A stretch of DNA of 64,000 nucleotides from CAWIVJ01 sp963839525 (GCA_963839525.1 CAWIVJ010000019.1:1-64000), one strand, 5' to 3'. Shown: positions 8,860 to 18,551, counted from the stretch's first letter. Made by a program: numbers and translations. Notes: generated from the letters alone by a model not told the origin.

Positions 8860-8888
8860 ATTATACCACTTATTTTTTAATAAATCAA
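8860..8888 (-). promoter_or_regulatory. Sigma-70 promoter of the Flp-like pilin
   Basis: On the minus strand, TTGATT, 17-nt spacer, perfect TATAAT, about 40 nt before the ATG, with a GAAGGA ribosome site. Confidence 0.75.
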
Positions 8889-8981
8889 CTTTCTTTCTTT
8901 TTGTAATAAAAAAAATATTGTTGTCGAATAAGTATAACCCTCTTGAAAATTAAGGATTATTGGAGTAAATTAGTATTTATT

Positions 8982-9710
8982 ATGATTAAACTTGAAAATG
9001 TAAGAAAAAATTATAATTCTTTTCGTGTTCTAAACAATATTTCTTTTTCTGTTAATAATGGCGAAATTATAGCTCTTATAGGTCCATCCGGGTGCGGAAA
9101 AACCACTTTGCTTAAATGTATTAACGGGCTTGAAAAAATTAATGGAGGGAAAATTATAGTTGATAATCAGGATATTACGGCTAAAAATCTTGATTTATCG
9201 AAATTAAGGCAAAAAGTTGGTATTGTTTTCCAACAGTTTAATTTATTTCCCCATATGACTGTTAAACAAAATATTATGCTTGCTCCTTTAAAAGTAAAGA
9301 AAATGAAAAAAAATGACGCGGAAACTCTGACCATGATATTGCTGGAAAAGGTTGGACTTTTAAATAAAATGGATTGTTATCCAAGCGAACTTTCCGGGGG
9401 ACAGGCACAAAGGGTTGCTATCGCCAGAACCCTTGCAATGAAACCTTCCGCAATACTTTTTGATGAACCTACAAGTGCCCTTGATCCTTATATGAAAAAA
9501 GAAGTACTTGACGTTATAAAAAAATTAAAAGATGATAAAATAATAATTATTATAGTTACGCACGAGATGAAATTTGCACGGGAAATCGCGGATAAAGTAA
9601 TTTTCTTGCATAACGGACAAATAATTGAGAATGATACGCCTGAAAAAGTTTTCAATCAATCTAAAAATCAGATAGTAAAAGATTTTTTTAACAGTCTAAG
9701 TGAGGAATAA
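8982..9710 (+). CDS. Polar amino acid ABC transporter ATP-binding protein
   Basis: 242 residues from the ATG of MIKLENVRKNY; 13 codons further upstream are open from a TTG but do not match the family. Walker A GPSGCGKTT, Q-loop (VFQQFNLFPHM), signature LSGGQ, Walker B AILFDEP and the switch His (VTHEM) are all present. GlnQ/HisP family; it drives import through the two permeases encoded downstream. First gene of a four-gene operon (ATPase, binding lipoprotein, two permeases) with 1-nt gaps or overlaps. Confidence 0.93.
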   Translation: MIKLENVRKNYNSFRVLNNISFSVNNGEIIALIGPSGCGKTTLLKCINGLEKINGGKIIVDNQDITAKNLDLSKLRQKVGIVFQQFNLFPHMTVKQNIMLAPLKVKKMKKNDAETLTMILLEKVGLLNKMDCYPSELSGGQAQRVAIARTLAMKPSAILFDEPTSALDPYMKKEVLDVIKKLKDDKIIIIIVTHEMKFAREIADKVIFLHNGQIIENDTPEKVFNQSKNQIVKDFFNSLSEE

Positions 9711-9711
9711 T

Positions 9712-10494
9712 ATGAAAAATAAAACATTAAGTATTTTAGCAGTAAGCTTCTTAGTTTTACTTGCGGGATGCAATAAAAAGGAACAAAACATTGATACTTT
9801 AGATAAAATAATGCAACGTGATAAAATTATTGTCGGCACTAAATTTGATACAAAACCTTTCGGATATATTAATGAAAAACAAGAATTAGTCGGATATGAT
9901 GTAGATTTAGCGAAGTATATTGCAAAATCTATTTTAGGAGATGAAAATAAAATAGAATTCAAACAGGTTACACCGTCAAACCGTATTTTAGCATTGAACT
10001 CAAATCAGGTGGACATGATTATAGCTACAATGACAATAACTCCGCAAAGACAAGAAGTAGTTAATTTTTCAATCCCTTATTACATGGCAGGACAGGCTGT
10101 CTTAGTTCCAAAATCAGGTAAAATCAATTCCATTACCGATTTAAACGGTAAAAAAGTCATAATCATATTCGGCTCAACCTCAGAAAAAAATCTTAGAGCA
10201 ATTGCTCCCGGTGCAAGTATTATCGGCTTTAAAACTTACACAAGCGGGTACAGTGCTCTCAAGCAGGGGCGTGCCGATGCAATGACTTCGGATGATACAA
10301 TATTAATAGGCTTTGCGATTGCTGATAATTCACTTAAAATCCTGCAAACAAGATTTACAAAAGAGCCTTACGGAATTGGATTTAAAAAAAGTGCAACATC
10401 TAAAAAATTAGAAAATAAAGTTAACTATATTCTTAGAGAAATGGAAAGAACAGGCGAATTAAGAAAACTTAAAGCTAAATGGATTAAATATTAA
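9712..10494 (+). CDS. Amino acid ABC transporter substrate-binding lipoprotein
   Basis: 260 residues. The start is the ATG after GAGG. A lipoprotein signal peptide ends in the lipobox LLAGC, giving a lipidated periplasmic protein. The SBP_bac_3 fold signature is seen in DKIIVGTKFDTKPFGYINE, GYDVDLAKYIAK and the R-x-x-x-V-N-F-S hinge (RQEVVNFSIPYY). Polar amino acid binding is expected; the exact ligand cannot be read. The stop overlaps the next ATG by 1 nt (TAATG). Confidence 0.92.
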   Translation: MKNKTLSILAVSFLVLLAGCNKKEQNIDTLDKIMQRDKIIVGTKFDTKPFGYINEKQELVGYDVDLAKYIAKSILGDENKIEFKQVTPSNRILALNSNQVDMIIATMTITPQRQEVVNFSIPYYMAGQAVLVPKSGKINSITDLNGKKVIIIFGSTSEKNLRAIAPGASIIGFKTYTSGYSALKQGRADAMTSDDTILIGFAIADNSLKILQTRFTKEPYGIGFKKSATSKKLENKVNYILREMERTGELRKLKAKWIKY

Positions 10495-11168
10495 TGTATA
10501 GTATTGATTTTTCAATTTTGTCAGATAACTATAAAGCTATATTACACGGCATTTATATTACGATTTTTATATCAATATTATCATCGTTTTTTGCTTTTTG
10601 CATTGGAAGTTTTTTTGTTTACTTAAGAACAAGTCCGACAAAAATTATTCAAAAAATTACGGAATTTTTTGTTAACTGCGTAAGAAATACTCCTCTTTTG
10701 ATTGTAATATATTTATTTTATAAAGGACTTCCGTCAATAGGGATTATTTTTTCAGCAATAACCTGCGGTATAATGGCTCTCAGTCTTTATACAGCTGCTT
10801 ATATTTCAGATGCACTTCTATCCGGTATAAATGCTGTTCCGCAAGAACATTTTCAAGCTTCAAAAGCTTTAGGCTTAACCCGCAGGCAGTCTTTTTTATA
10901 TATTATTTATCCTCAGGCACTAAGATATTCGATCTTTATTTTGGGAAGCCAATTTATGAATTTAATAAAAAATTCTTCTCTTGTAAGTTTTATAGCAGTA
11001 ACAGATATATTTTATGTTGTATATAAAGGAATTTCCGACAGTTATAGAATTTATGAATATTTCATTCTGGCAATAATTCTATATTGCTCTTTAACAGGCT
11101 TTGCTTTGTTAATAACAAACATTTTACAAAGAAAGTATAAAATTCCATCTTCAGAGGTGCGGGCATGA
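10494..11168 (+). CDS. Amino acid ABC transporter permease 1
   Basis: 224 residues with about five hydrophobic segments. The first domain motif GIYITIFISILSSFFAFCIG and the EAA loop (QASKALGLTRRQSFLYIIYP) that docks to the ATPase identify the HisM/GlnP family. Pairs with the next gene, with which it shares 4 nt (ATGA). Confidence 0.9.
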   Translation: MYSIDFSILSDNYKAILHGIYITIFISILSSFFAFCIGSFFVYLRTSPTKIIQKITEFFVNCVRNTPLLIVIYLFYKGLPSIGIIFSAITCGIMALSLYTAAYISDALLSGINAVPQEHFQASKALGLTRRQSFLYIIYPQALRYSIFILGSQFMNLIKNSSLVSFIAVTDIFYVVYKGISDSYRIYEYFILAIILYCSLTGFALLITNILQRKYKIPSSEVRA

Positions 11169-11833
11169 GTTTTGAAGTGATTTCAGATAATTTTCCTTTT
11201 TTAATGCATGGGCTTTCTATTACATTGAAAGTCGCTTTCATATCAATAATTTTTAGTATGTTATTAGGAACAATTTTGGGAATTTTAAGATATTTTAAAT
11301 TACCTTTATTAAGTAATATTATCGGCTTATTTATTGATATAACACGCTCTATCCCTTTAATTTTATATATCATATTTGTTCATTTCAGTATTTCTCCTTA
11401 TTTGTATGCTAATATAAAATTTTCAAAATACGTCGGTATAGATTCTTTAGAAATGTTTTCTGCTGTTCTCGCTATCGTTATTTTTACTTCAGCATATATA
11501 GCAGAAATTGTGAGAAGCGGATTTAAAAGTATAGAAAAAGAACAAATTTTGGCAGCTAAATCTTTAGCTTTGAATAATTACCAAACAATGGAATATATAA
11601 TATTGCCTCAGGCTCTCTCAAGAATGAAACCGGCATTATGTGCTCAATTTATAACTCTTATAAAAGATACGTCATTAGCTTCGGCTATAGGTTTGATAGA
11701 ACTGACAAGGGCTGCTGAAATAGTTTATGAAAGTTCATTACATGAGTTTCAAGTATTGTTATTTGTTGCACTACTGTACATTTCCATAAATTTTTCAATG
11801 CAAAAATTTGTTTGTTCACAAAAAGAATATTAG
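11165..11833 (+). CDS. Amino acid ABC transporter permease 2
   Basis: 222 residues, five to six membrane segments. The N-terminal GLSITLKVAFISIIFSMLLG, the TRSIPLIL segment and the EAA loop (AAKSLALNNYQTMEYIILPQ) place it in the HisM/GlnP family. It likely forms a heterodimer with permease 1. Last gene of the operon; no clear terminator follows. Confidence 0.9.
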   Translation: MSFEVISDNFPFLMHGLSITLKVAFISIIFSMLLGTILGILRYFKLPLLSNIIGLFIDITRSIPLILYIIFVHFSISPYLYANIKFSKYVGIDSLEMFSAVLAIVIFTSAYIAEIVRSGFKSIEKEQILAAKSLALNNYQTMEYIILPQALSRMKPALCAQFITLIKDTSLASAIGLIELTRAAEIVYESSLHEFQVLLFVALLYISINFSMQKFVCSQKEY

Positions 11834-11881
11834 CTTAAGTAAATAGCTTGAAATAACTTAATGTTACTTATTTACAATCTA

Positions 11882-11910
11882 TTGACTTTTAAAAAAAACT
11901 TTGTTAGTAT
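11882..11910 (+). promoter_or_regulatory. Sigma-70 promoter of the prepilin gene
   Basis: TTGACT, 17-nt spacer, TAGTAT. The predicted leader is about 90 nt and contains an AGGCTA/TAGCTT inverted repeat around a T-run near 11930, which may be structured. Confidence 0.6.
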
Positions 11911-12004
11911 TTACTTAATTGAAGAGGCTATTTTTTTAGCTTAAGGGATTATTTATCAACATGATTAATTTAAATTTAGATATAATTGAAAGGCAGAATA
12001 TAGC

Positions 12005-12574
12005 ATGATAAAAAGATTTGGGTTTACTTTGGCAGAGGTATTAATTACATTAGGCATTATAGGAGTAGTTGCTGCTATGACTATTCCTACACTTGTAAGC
12101 CAAACCGGTCAGGCCGAATTTAAAACCGGACTTAAAAAAGCTGTTTCTGTTCTTAATCAAGCTATTACAATGAATGTTGCTTTAGATAATACTGATTTTA
12201 GCGGTTTAACAGACGGAGACGCTGATGCTGAAGGTTCTATTTATCACATGTTTACAACAAGAATGAATGTTGTTGAAGGTATTACCGGAGCAACTACTGC
12301 CATGGGTGCAACAGCAATTTTTAATGTGCCAGGTAATTATACATTATTTTTTAATGACGGTATGGCTATAACATTTCCTCAAGACGCTGCATCATGCACT
12401 GAAACAAGCAAATGTGACTTAGTCGTTGATGTAAATGGCAGAAGAAGACCTAATACATTATCACAAGCAACTGCCGATAACACGACTGCTATAGGGGATC
12501 AATTCCAGTTAGAGTTTTTTGATCAGCGCGTAGAACCGGCTGATGATTTCGCAAAATATCTTTTATATAATTAA
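12005..12574 (+). CDS. Type IV pilin-like / type II pseudopilin prepilin
   Basis: 189 residues. A short basic leader (MIKRFG) is followed by the prepilin peptidase site G/FTLAE and a hydrophobic helix GFTLAEVLITLGIIGVVAAM. The globular part has two Cys (ASCTETSKCDL) that could pair, in the position of a pilin D-loop. Cleaved and N-methylated at the inner membrane, such proteins join a type IV pilus or type II secretion pseudopilus. Pilins of this exact signature are abundant in Gastranaerophilales genomes, which supports the host call. Monocistronic and convergent with lepA. Confidence 0.85.
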   Translation: MIKRFGFTLAEVLITLGIIGVVAAMTIPTLVSQTGQAEFKTGLKKAVSVLNQAITMNVALDNTDFSGLTDGDADAEGSIYHMFTTRMNVVEGITGATTAMGATAIFNVPGNYTLFFNDGMAITFPQDAASCTETSKCDLVVDVNGRRRPNTLSQATADNTTAIGDQFQLEFFDQRVEPADDFAKYLLYN

Positions 12575-12608
12575 GCTTATCTGAACTGAATTTTTATATA
12601 ATCTTATT

Positions 12609-14411
12609 CTACTCTTCATCAAGACTTAGAACAGCCATAAATGCTTCTTGGGGTACTTCTACGCGCCCTACGGATTTCATACGTTTTTTACCTTTTTTCT
12701 GCTTTTCAAGTAATTTTCTTTTTCTTGAAATATCTCCACCGTAGCATTTATCTAAAACGTTTTTTCGCATAGCTTTTATATTTGTTCTTGCAATTATTTT
12801 TCCGCCCACAGCCGCCTGAACAGGTACTTCAAAAAGCTGGCGGGGAATTATGGTTTTTAATTTTTCCGTTAATTTTTGACCTATGTAAAAAGCACTATCT
12901 TTATGGCATATAACAGAAAGAGCATCTACAACTTCTCCGGCTAGCATAATATCGAGCTTAACCAAATCAGAACGTTTGTAATCATAAAATTCATAATCCA
13001 TGCTTGCATAGCCCTTTGTACGAGATTTTAACTGATCATAAAAATCTGTAATAACTTCACTTAAAGGAATATGGTATTCTAAATCAGCCCGAATTTTATC
13101 TATATATTTCATGTTAATAAATATTCCCCGTTTAGATTGAGCTAAATCCATTAATGTTCCTACATAATCATTTGGAGCTATTATTTGAACTTTAACATAT
13201 GGTTCTTCAATATAATCACGATATTGAGATGCCGGAAGATTCGCAGGATTGTCTATTTCAACTATCTCTCCGTTTGTTTTATGAACACGGTAAACAACAG
13301 ATGGGGCTGTGGTTACCAGCGGTAAATTATATTCACGTTCCAATCTTTCTTGAGCTATTTCCATGTGAAGCATGCCTAAAAATCCGCACCTGAACCCAAA
13401 TCCTAAAGCACTTGAAGTTTCCGGCTCAAAAGTAATACTGCTGTCACTGAGTTTTAATTTTTCAAGTGCATCTTTTAAATCATGATAATCTTCATTATCA
13501 ACAGGATAAAGCCCTGAAAAAACCATTGGAAGAGCTTCTTTGTAGCCTGCAAGCATTTCTTTAGCAGGATTATCTAAAAGTGTTATTGTATCACCTACAA
13601 ATCTTGTAATTTCTTTTATAGAACCTGCTAAATATCCTACATCACCGCAAACAAGTTCATTAACCTGAACCCTGCTTGGTGTCAAATAACCTAGCTCAAC
13701 AACTTCGTAATTTTTTCCGGATGCCATAAATTTAACATTGTCTCCCAGCTTAATTTTTCCATCCATAATTTTAAAAAAGCATAAAGTTCCAAGATATTGA
13801 TCATAAGAACTATCAAAAACCAACGCCCTAAGAGGCTTTTCAGTTGTATCAACAGGAGGCGGAATAAGTTCTACTATTGACTCTAAAACATCTTCAATTC
13901 CTATTCCCGCTTTTGCACTGACAGGAATAGCCAGACTTGCATCAATACCAAGCATTTCTTCTATTTCTTTTTTAACTCTTTCAACGTCTGCAGAAGGAAG
14001 ATCTATTTTATTAATTACAGGAATAATTTCTAAATTTTGCTCAATGGCAAGATAAACATTTGCCAAAGTTTGCGCTTCAACACCTTGAGTTGCATCTACA
14101 ATAAGCAACGCGCCTTCACATGCTGCCAGTGAGCGTGAAACTTCATAAGAAAAATCAACGTGTCCCGGTGTATCAATTAAATTAAGAATGAATTCTTTTC
14201 CGTTCTTTGCTTTGTAATTCATTCTAGCTGCGTTTAATTTAATTGTAATCCCCCGCTCACGTTCAATATCCATGGTATCTAAAAGCTGATTTTGCATATC
14301 GCGTTGAGCGATTGTACCCGTAAATTCAAGCAAACGGTCAGCTAATGTTGATTTTCCATGATCAATATGTGCTATTATACAAAAATTCCGTACATTTTCT
14401 CTATATTTCAT
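12609..14411 (-). CDS. lepA: Translation elongation factor 4 (back-translocase)
   Basis: 600 residues, the usual length. G1 AHIDHGKST, G3 DTPGHVDF, G4 NKIDLP and the C-terminal EF4 signature are all present (for example PEAFMAVLSLDEE-like end). Membrane-associated GTPase that back-translocates stalled ribosomes. The start is the ATG of MKYRENVRNF; an open stretch of 18 codons upstream contains its promoter and is not translated. The -10 box TATAAT ends 7 nt before the ATG, so the mRNA should be leaderless. Confidence 0.97.
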   Translation of the reverse strand: MKYRENVRNFCIIAHIDHGKSTLADRLLEFTGTIAQRDMQNQLLDTMDIERERGITIKLNAARMNYKAKNGKEFILNLIDTPGHVDFSYEVSRSLAACEGALLIVDATQGVEAQTLANVYLAIEQNLEIIPVINKIDLPSADVERVKKEIEEMLGIDASLAIPVSAKAGIGIEDVLESIVELIPPPVDTTEKPLRALVFDSSYDQYLGTLCFFKIMDGKIKLGDNVKFMASGKNYEVVELGYLTPSRVQVNELVCGDVGYLAGSIKEITRFVGDTITLLDNPAKEMLAGYKEALPMVFSGLYPVDNEDYHDLKDALEKLKLSDSSITFEPETSSALGFGFRCGFLGMLHMEIAQERLEREYNLPLVTTAPSVVYRVHKTNGEIVEIDNPANLPASQYRDYIEEPYVKVQIIAPNDYVGTLMDLAQSKRGIFINMKYIDKIRADLEYHIPLSEVITDFYDQLKSRTKGYASMDYEFYDYKRSDLVKLDIMLAGEVVDALSVICHKDSAFYIGQKLTEKLKTIIPRQLFEVPVQAAVGGKIIARTNIKAMRKNVLDKCYGGDISRKRKLLEKQKKGKKRMKSVGRVEVPQEAFMAVLSLDEE

Positions 14412-14418
14412 ATTTTTT

Positions 14419-14446
14419 ATTATACTATAAAAAGTTAATGTAACAA
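14419..14446 (-). promoter_or_regulatory. lepA promoter, leaderless configuration
   Basis: On the minus strand, TTGTTA, 16-nt spacer, TATAAT, then 7 nt to the ATG. Confidence 0.7.
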
Positions 14447-14482
14447 AGTATTGAGCCATGTGCATTATTCAATCATAAATAG

Positions 14483-14488
14483 TATAAT
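14483..14488 (+). promoter_or_regulatory. rpiB -10 box, leaderless configuration
   Basis: A perfect TATAAT lies 7 nt before the ATG; the -35 region is weak (TGCATT at 16 nt). No Shine-Dalgarno. Confidence 0.55.
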
Positions 14489-14495
14489 TAAAAAT

Positions 14496-14933
14496 ATGGA
14501 AAAATTTAAAATTGCAATTGGCTCAGATCATGCCGGATTCAAATTAAAACAAAAAATAATCGAATACTTAAAATTCAATGGTTTTGAATATGAAGATTTT
14601 GGAACTTTTTCACAAGAATCTTGTGATTATCCTAAATTTGGCAAAAAAGTTGCTATTGAGGTATCTAAAGGTAATTTTGACAGAGGAATTTTGGTTTGTG
14701 GCTCCGGCATAGGAATGTCAATGATGGCAAATAAAATAAAAGGCATAAGAGCAGCTCTTTGCTGGAGTATTCCTACAGCAATATCTTCAAGGACTCATAA
14801 TGATTCAAATGTTTTGTGTCTTGGTGAACGACAAACAGATTATAAATTAGCTCTTGAAATAGTTGATAAATGGCTTAAAACAGATTTTGAAGGCGGAAGA
14901 CATAAAAATAGAATTGACATGTTAGAGGAATAG
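14496..14933 (+). CDS. rpiB: Ribose-5-phosphate isomerase B
   Basis: 145 residues. Interconverts ribose 5-phosphate and ribulose 5-phosphate. IGSDHAGF (substrate-binding Asp/His), the active-site Cys in LVCGSGIGMSM, and RTHNDSNVLCLG are all seen. The start is the ATG of MEKFKIAIG, directly after a TATAAT box, with no ribosome site. The stop codon directly abuts the rsfS start, so the pair forms one unit. Confidence 0.95.
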   Translation: MEKFKIAIGSDHAGFKLKQKIIEYLKFNGFEYEDFGTFSQESCDYPKFGKKVAIEVSKGNFDRGILVCGSGIGMSMMANKIKGIRAALCWSIPTAISSRTHNDSNVLCLGERQTDYKLALEIVDKWLKTDFEGGRHKNRIDMLEE

Positions 14934-15326
14934 ATGGAAAACATAACATCCGAAAAGTTGGCAAGCGTAATTGCCCGAATACTGGACGATAAGTTGGGTA
15001 AAGATATTTCAATACTAAACATAAGTAACGTTTCAGTGTTGGCAGATTATTTTGTAATTTGTTCTGCTGACACTTCAACTCAAGTAAGAGCCTTAACATC
15101 TTATGTGAAAGAAAAAATAAAAAATTTGTTTGAAAGATTACCCAACGGACAAGAAAATGACTTAAAAAATCGGTGGAATTTATTAGATTACGGCGATGTT
15201 GTTGTTCATATTTTGCATAGAGAAGAACGTGAAACTTATGCCATTGAAAAATTCTGGAATCATGCATTCAAAGTTCCTGAGGAAAAGTGGAAAAAAGAAT
15301 CCGAAGAATATTCAGAATATATGTAA
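14934..15326 (+). CDS. rsfS: Ribosome silencing factor
   Basis: 130 residues. RsfS binds uL14 and blocks joining of ribosomal subunits when nutrients are short. The family core LADYFVICSADTSTQVRAL and the WNLLDYGDVVVHILHREERE block are clear. GAGGA precedes the ATG inside the end of rpiB. Confidence 0.95.
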   Translation: MENITSEKLASVIARILDDKLGKDISILNISNVSVLADYFVICSADTSTQVRALTSYVKEKIKNLFERLPNGQENDLKNRWNLLDYGDVVVHILHREERETYAIEKFWNHAFKVPEEKWKKESEEYSEYM

Positions 15327-15327
15327 A

Positions 15328-15352
15328 AGGTAAAGAGTGAAGAGCGAAGAGA
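15328..15352 (+). repeat. (GTGAAGA)n-type purine-rich repeat supplying a start codon
   Basis: AGAGTGAAGAGCGAAGAGAA joins rsfS to the GT11 gene, and the GTG start and first residues of the GT11 gene lie inside it. Related tracts occur near 18955, 60600 and 62430. Confidence 0.6.
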
Positions 15353-16218
15353 AAATAATTATAAAATTTAACGGCGGACTTGGTAACCAAATGTTTCAAT
15401 GGGCGTTTGGAAGTGCCCTTGAAAAAAAAACAGGCGTTAAAGTTTTTTTTGATATGTCTTTTTTTGAAAAAAAATACGCAAGACCTTATGAGTTGAATAT
15501 TTTTAACTTAGACATAAAATTCATTAAAAACCTTTGGCTTAAATTAAAACTAAAAATTATCTGGAAGCTCAGAAAAAAACTTCATAACAAAAAATTCCTT
15601 GGTTTAAGTTTTTATTCAGAACCGCATTTCGAATTTGACGAAAATCTTTTTAAAGTTAAGCCTAATACGTATATTGAAGGTTTTTTCCAGAGCGAAAAAT
15701 ATTTTAAAGATATAGGAACTGAAATTCGCGCCGATTTTCAGTTTAAAAATTTACCCGATGAAGAAAATCAAAAACTTATTGAGAAAATTGGTACGACAAA
15801 TTCAATTTCTCTGCATATCCGAAGATGTGATTACGTAAAGAAAAAGCGGTACAAAAATCTTTACGCCAAATGCACTTTAGACTATTACAAAAGAGGTGTT
15901 GAGTACATTGAGGGTAAATATAATAATCCTACACTGTTTATTTTCTCGGATGATATTAACTGGGTAATGGAAAATCTAAATTTACCGTATGAAAGTGTTT
16001 ATGTTTCACATAATACAGGAAATAAAAGCTACGAAGATATGCGGTTAATGAGCTTATGCAAACACAATATAATTGCAAACAGTTCTTTCTCCTGGTGGGG
16101 TGCCTGGCTTAACGATAATAAAGAAAAAATTGTAATCGCACCGCAAAAATGGTTTTATGATGAGAAAATTTTTCAGGAAGACGTAATTCCTCAAAATTGG
16201 GTAAAATTAGAAAACTAA
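15337..16218 (+). CDS. GT11 alpha-1,2-fucosyltransferase-like protein 1
   Basis: 293 residues. GT11 hallmarks: FNGGLGNQMFQWAF at the N-terminus, the GDP-fucose binding HxRRxDY motif as HIRRCDYV (Cys in the place of the usual Gly), and NSSFSWWGAWLN. It should add L-fucose in alpha-1,2 linkage to a galactose-type acceptor. The start is the GTG within a purine-rich repeat, so the first residues (MKSEE) are repeat-derived. Isolated from the main sugar locus; a second GT11 gene is at 58.9 kb. Confidence 0.88.
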   Translation: MKSEEKIIIKFNGGLGNQMFQWAFGSALEKKTGVKVFFDMSFFEKKYARPYELNIFNLDIKFIKNLWLKLKLKIIWKLRKKLHNKKFLGLSFYSEPHFEFDENLFKVKPNTYIEGFFQSEKYFKDIGTEIRADFQFKNLPDEENQKLIEKIGTTNSISLHIRRCDYVKKKRYKNLYAKCTLDYYKRGVEYIEGKYNNPTLFIFSDDINWVMENLNLPYESVYVSHNTGNKSYEDMRLMSLCKHNIIANSSFSWWGAWLNDNKEKIVIAPQKWFYDEKIFQEDVIPQNWVKLEN

Positions 16219-16280
16219 TCAATATAAGCGCTAAAGTAAATTGGGATTTCCAGCCCAACAATTTAAAAAATGAAATTAAA

Positions 16281-16345
16281 AGGTGCCGTAAACAATACTT
16301 GCTTAGCGATTCTGGATTGTTTCGGCTAGTGCCTCGCAATAACAG
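16281..16345. repeat. REP-like dispersed repeat
   Basis: The GCGATTCTGGATTGTTTCGG and TGCCTCGCAATAACA segments resemble the extragenic repeats seen in many bacterial genomes (GCAATCC/TTGCGAG type). Lies in the 273-nt gap before the histidine kinase; nothing else is recognised there apart from a weak promoter. Confidence 0.5.
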
Positions 16346-16432
16346 GAAATAGGCGGAGGTCGGGCATACTTACCCAGGAACAAAAAGGCTTTATGTAACA
16401 TTTTGCAAAAAATTCGCTTAGTTCAGATTTGC

Positions 16433-16441
16433 TGTTAAAAT
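16433..16441 (+). promoter_or_regulatory. Extended -10 element upstream of the histidine kinase
   Basis: TGTTAAAAT (TGn plus TAAAAT), the same form as the -10 elements before the thioesterase gene and rmlD. About 45 nt leader to the GTG start. Confidence 0.4.
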
Positions 16442-16491
16442 GTAAGAGTAGGGGTGTTTTTAGATTCCCTTATGTTGAGTAGAGGATTATC

Positions 16492-18543
16492 GTGGCAAAG
16501 ATTTTATTTGTTTCCAAAAATGAAAAGAAAGGAAAGCAATTTCAGGAGGTTTTACAGAAAAATTCTCATGAGTTTTTGTACTCTGATACTCAAATTATGA
16601 CTATTGATATTTTAAAAACCCAATTACCTGACATTGTTATTTTAGATACAGAGATTAAAGGTTTTGACTTAAAAACCGTTAGCAATAAAATTAAGTCTTT
16701 TGAGAATGTTTTAACTATTTTACTTACCAAAGGAGGCAAAATTGAACCGGAAGTTTTAAAAAATGCCAATGCTTTTTTACATGAGCCTGTTTCAAGTACA
16801 ATTTTAATTTCGACAATAAATGCAAACTTAAAAACAAAAAATTCACTTGACAGACTTTCTGCTTCAAATCAAGAACTTGCCAGAAGCTTATATCAATTAA
16901 ATGTTTTGTATAATACAAGTTCACAATTTGCAGGTTCTTTAGACAAAGATAAACTTATCAACATAATGATAGAAGGTATGGATAAAAGTTTAAGTTTCTC
17001 TCTTGCATGTGTATTAACTTTTAATAACGACAACAAACCCATTTTAATAATACATTCCTTATATAAAATACCCGATAGATTTCTTGAAGCATTAAAATTA
17101 AGAGCTGTTTTGAATTATAAAGCGCTTTTTGAAAAAAAACAGATGCCTTTTAGTCTTGACATAGATAATTTAAAGATTGAAAAACATATTAAACATGCAA
17201 TAAAAGAATATGATTTTTCTATTTTAAGAAGTGATAGTTTGTTTGCTCCAATTATTTTAAGCGAAAATTTTTTCGGATTTATAGAAATTTTTAGAGAAGC
17301 AGAATTTTCAACCGAAGATACAACTTGTTTCCAAACTCTTGCACAACAAGTATCCTTACCTTTAAAAAGTGCTTCTCTATACGAAGAAATAAAGAAAAAT
17401 AACCAAAAGTTGGAAAAACTTGAACGATTAAAATCAGAATTTATTTCAATTGTTTCGCATGAATTACGAACACCTCTAACCGCTATTAGAAATTCTTTGG
17501 ATATTCTTCTGAGCGGAAAAACAGGTGCTTTAACAGAAGCAATGGATAAATTTATAAAAATGGCTAAAAGAAATTCAACAAGACTTTCCGGCATTATTAA
17601 TGATTTACTCGATTTATCTAAAATTGAAGCGGGAAAAATGGATTTCAAATTTGAAATAATAAAAATTGAACCGATAATTGAAGATATTAAAGCAAGTTTA
17701 GACGAAATAGCAAAAGAGAAAAATATTACTCTTTCTACTCAAATTAAAGATAATTTTACAGATATTTACGCAGATTACAGAAGACTGGAACAAGTTTTGA
17801 CAAATTTAGTTTCAAATGCTATAAAATTTACTTCTGAGGGCGGCAAAATCGATATAAGAACACAGGTAATTGATGCAAAAGATATAAATCCTGTTGAAAT
17901 TTTTAATGAAGAATTAGAAAAATTAAAGGGGAAATATTTACAAGTTTGTGTAAAAGATAACGGTATAGGTATTTCTCCTAAACATCTGGCACATGTTTTT
18001 GATAAATTTGCACAGATTGAAAATTCTCTTTCACGTAATGTTGGAGGCTCTGGATTAGGTCTTCCTATTGCAAAGCAACTTTTAGATGCTCATAACGGGG
18101 TAATTTGGTGTAACAGTAAGCCGGAAAAAGGTTCTTCTTTTTACTTTATAATACCTGTTACAAGTGAAAAAACAAATTTTTTAATCAACTTAAAACAAAT
18201 TTTACAAAAAGTTAAAATTAATAATTCATCACTTGCAGTTATAAAAATAAAAGCAGAAAATAAGTTGATGGAAAATCTACAGACAAATTTAATTAATGCA
18301 AATTATCTTAACAATTCACTTAAGGAATTTGATGGTAAATTTACAAATTTAACTATGATAATTCCAGATGGTGACAAGTTTTCAGCAAATTTCTTGAAAA
18401 AGAAAATTCAAAGCTACTTGAAGGAGCAGAGAAAAATTCCTGAAAAACATGCTATAATGTATTCATATGGAGTGTATCCTGATGATGCGCTTGATGATTT
18501 TGAATTAATTAAAAAAGTTGAGGAGTTTACACAAAAAATTTAA
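16492..18543 (+). CDS. Hybrid sensor histidine kinase (pseudo-receiver, GAF, HisKA, HATPase)
   Basis: 683 residues, GTG start after GAGG. Residues 1-115 resemble a receiver domain (an Asp is present in VILDTEI, but the usual Lys of KPF is replaced in LHEPVS). A coiled-coil and GAF-like region follows. HisKA is at about 315-380 with the phospho-acceptor in SIVSHELRTPL; the HATPase has N-box LVSNAIKFT, G1 DNGIGIS and G2 GSGLGLPIA. The last 115 residues are a further unassigned domain. No membrane segment, so a cytoplasmic sensor. Followed by a response regulator and a GspE-like protein, which suggests control of pilus or surface behaviour. Confidence 0.88.
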   Translation: MAKILFVSKNEKKGKQFQEVLQKNSHEFLYSDTQIMTIDILKTQLPDIVILDTEIKGFDLKTVSNKIKSFENVLTILLTKGGKIEPEVLKNANAFLHEPVSSTILISTINANLKTKNSLDRLSASNQELARSLYQLNVLYNTSSQFAGSLDKDKLINIMIEGMDKSLSFSLACVLTFNNDNKPILIIHSLYKIPDRFLEALKLRAVLNYKALFEKKQMPFSLDIDNLKIEKHIKHAIKEYDFSILRSDSLFAPIILSENFFGFIEIFREAEFSTEDTTCFQTLAQQVSLPLKSASLYEEIKKNNQKLEKLERLKSEFISIVSHELRTPLTAIRNSLDILLSGKTGALTEAMDKFIKMAKRNSTRLSGIINDLLDLSKIEAGKMDFKFEIIKIEPIIEDIKASLDEIAKEKNITLSTQIKDNFTDIYADYRRLEQVLTNLVSNAIKFTSEGGKIDIRTQVIDAKDINPVEIFNEELEKLKGKYLQVCVKDNGIGISPKHLAHVFDKFAQIENSLSRNVGGSGLGLPIAKQLLDAHNGVIWCNSKPEKGSSFYFIIPVTSEKTNFLINLKQILQKVKINNSSLAVIKIKAENKLMENLQTNLINANYLNNSLKEFDGKFTNLTMIIPDGDKFSANFLKKKIQSYLKEQRKIPEKHAIMYSYGVYPDDALDDFELIKKVEEFTQKI

Positions 18544-18551
18544 AAAGATGG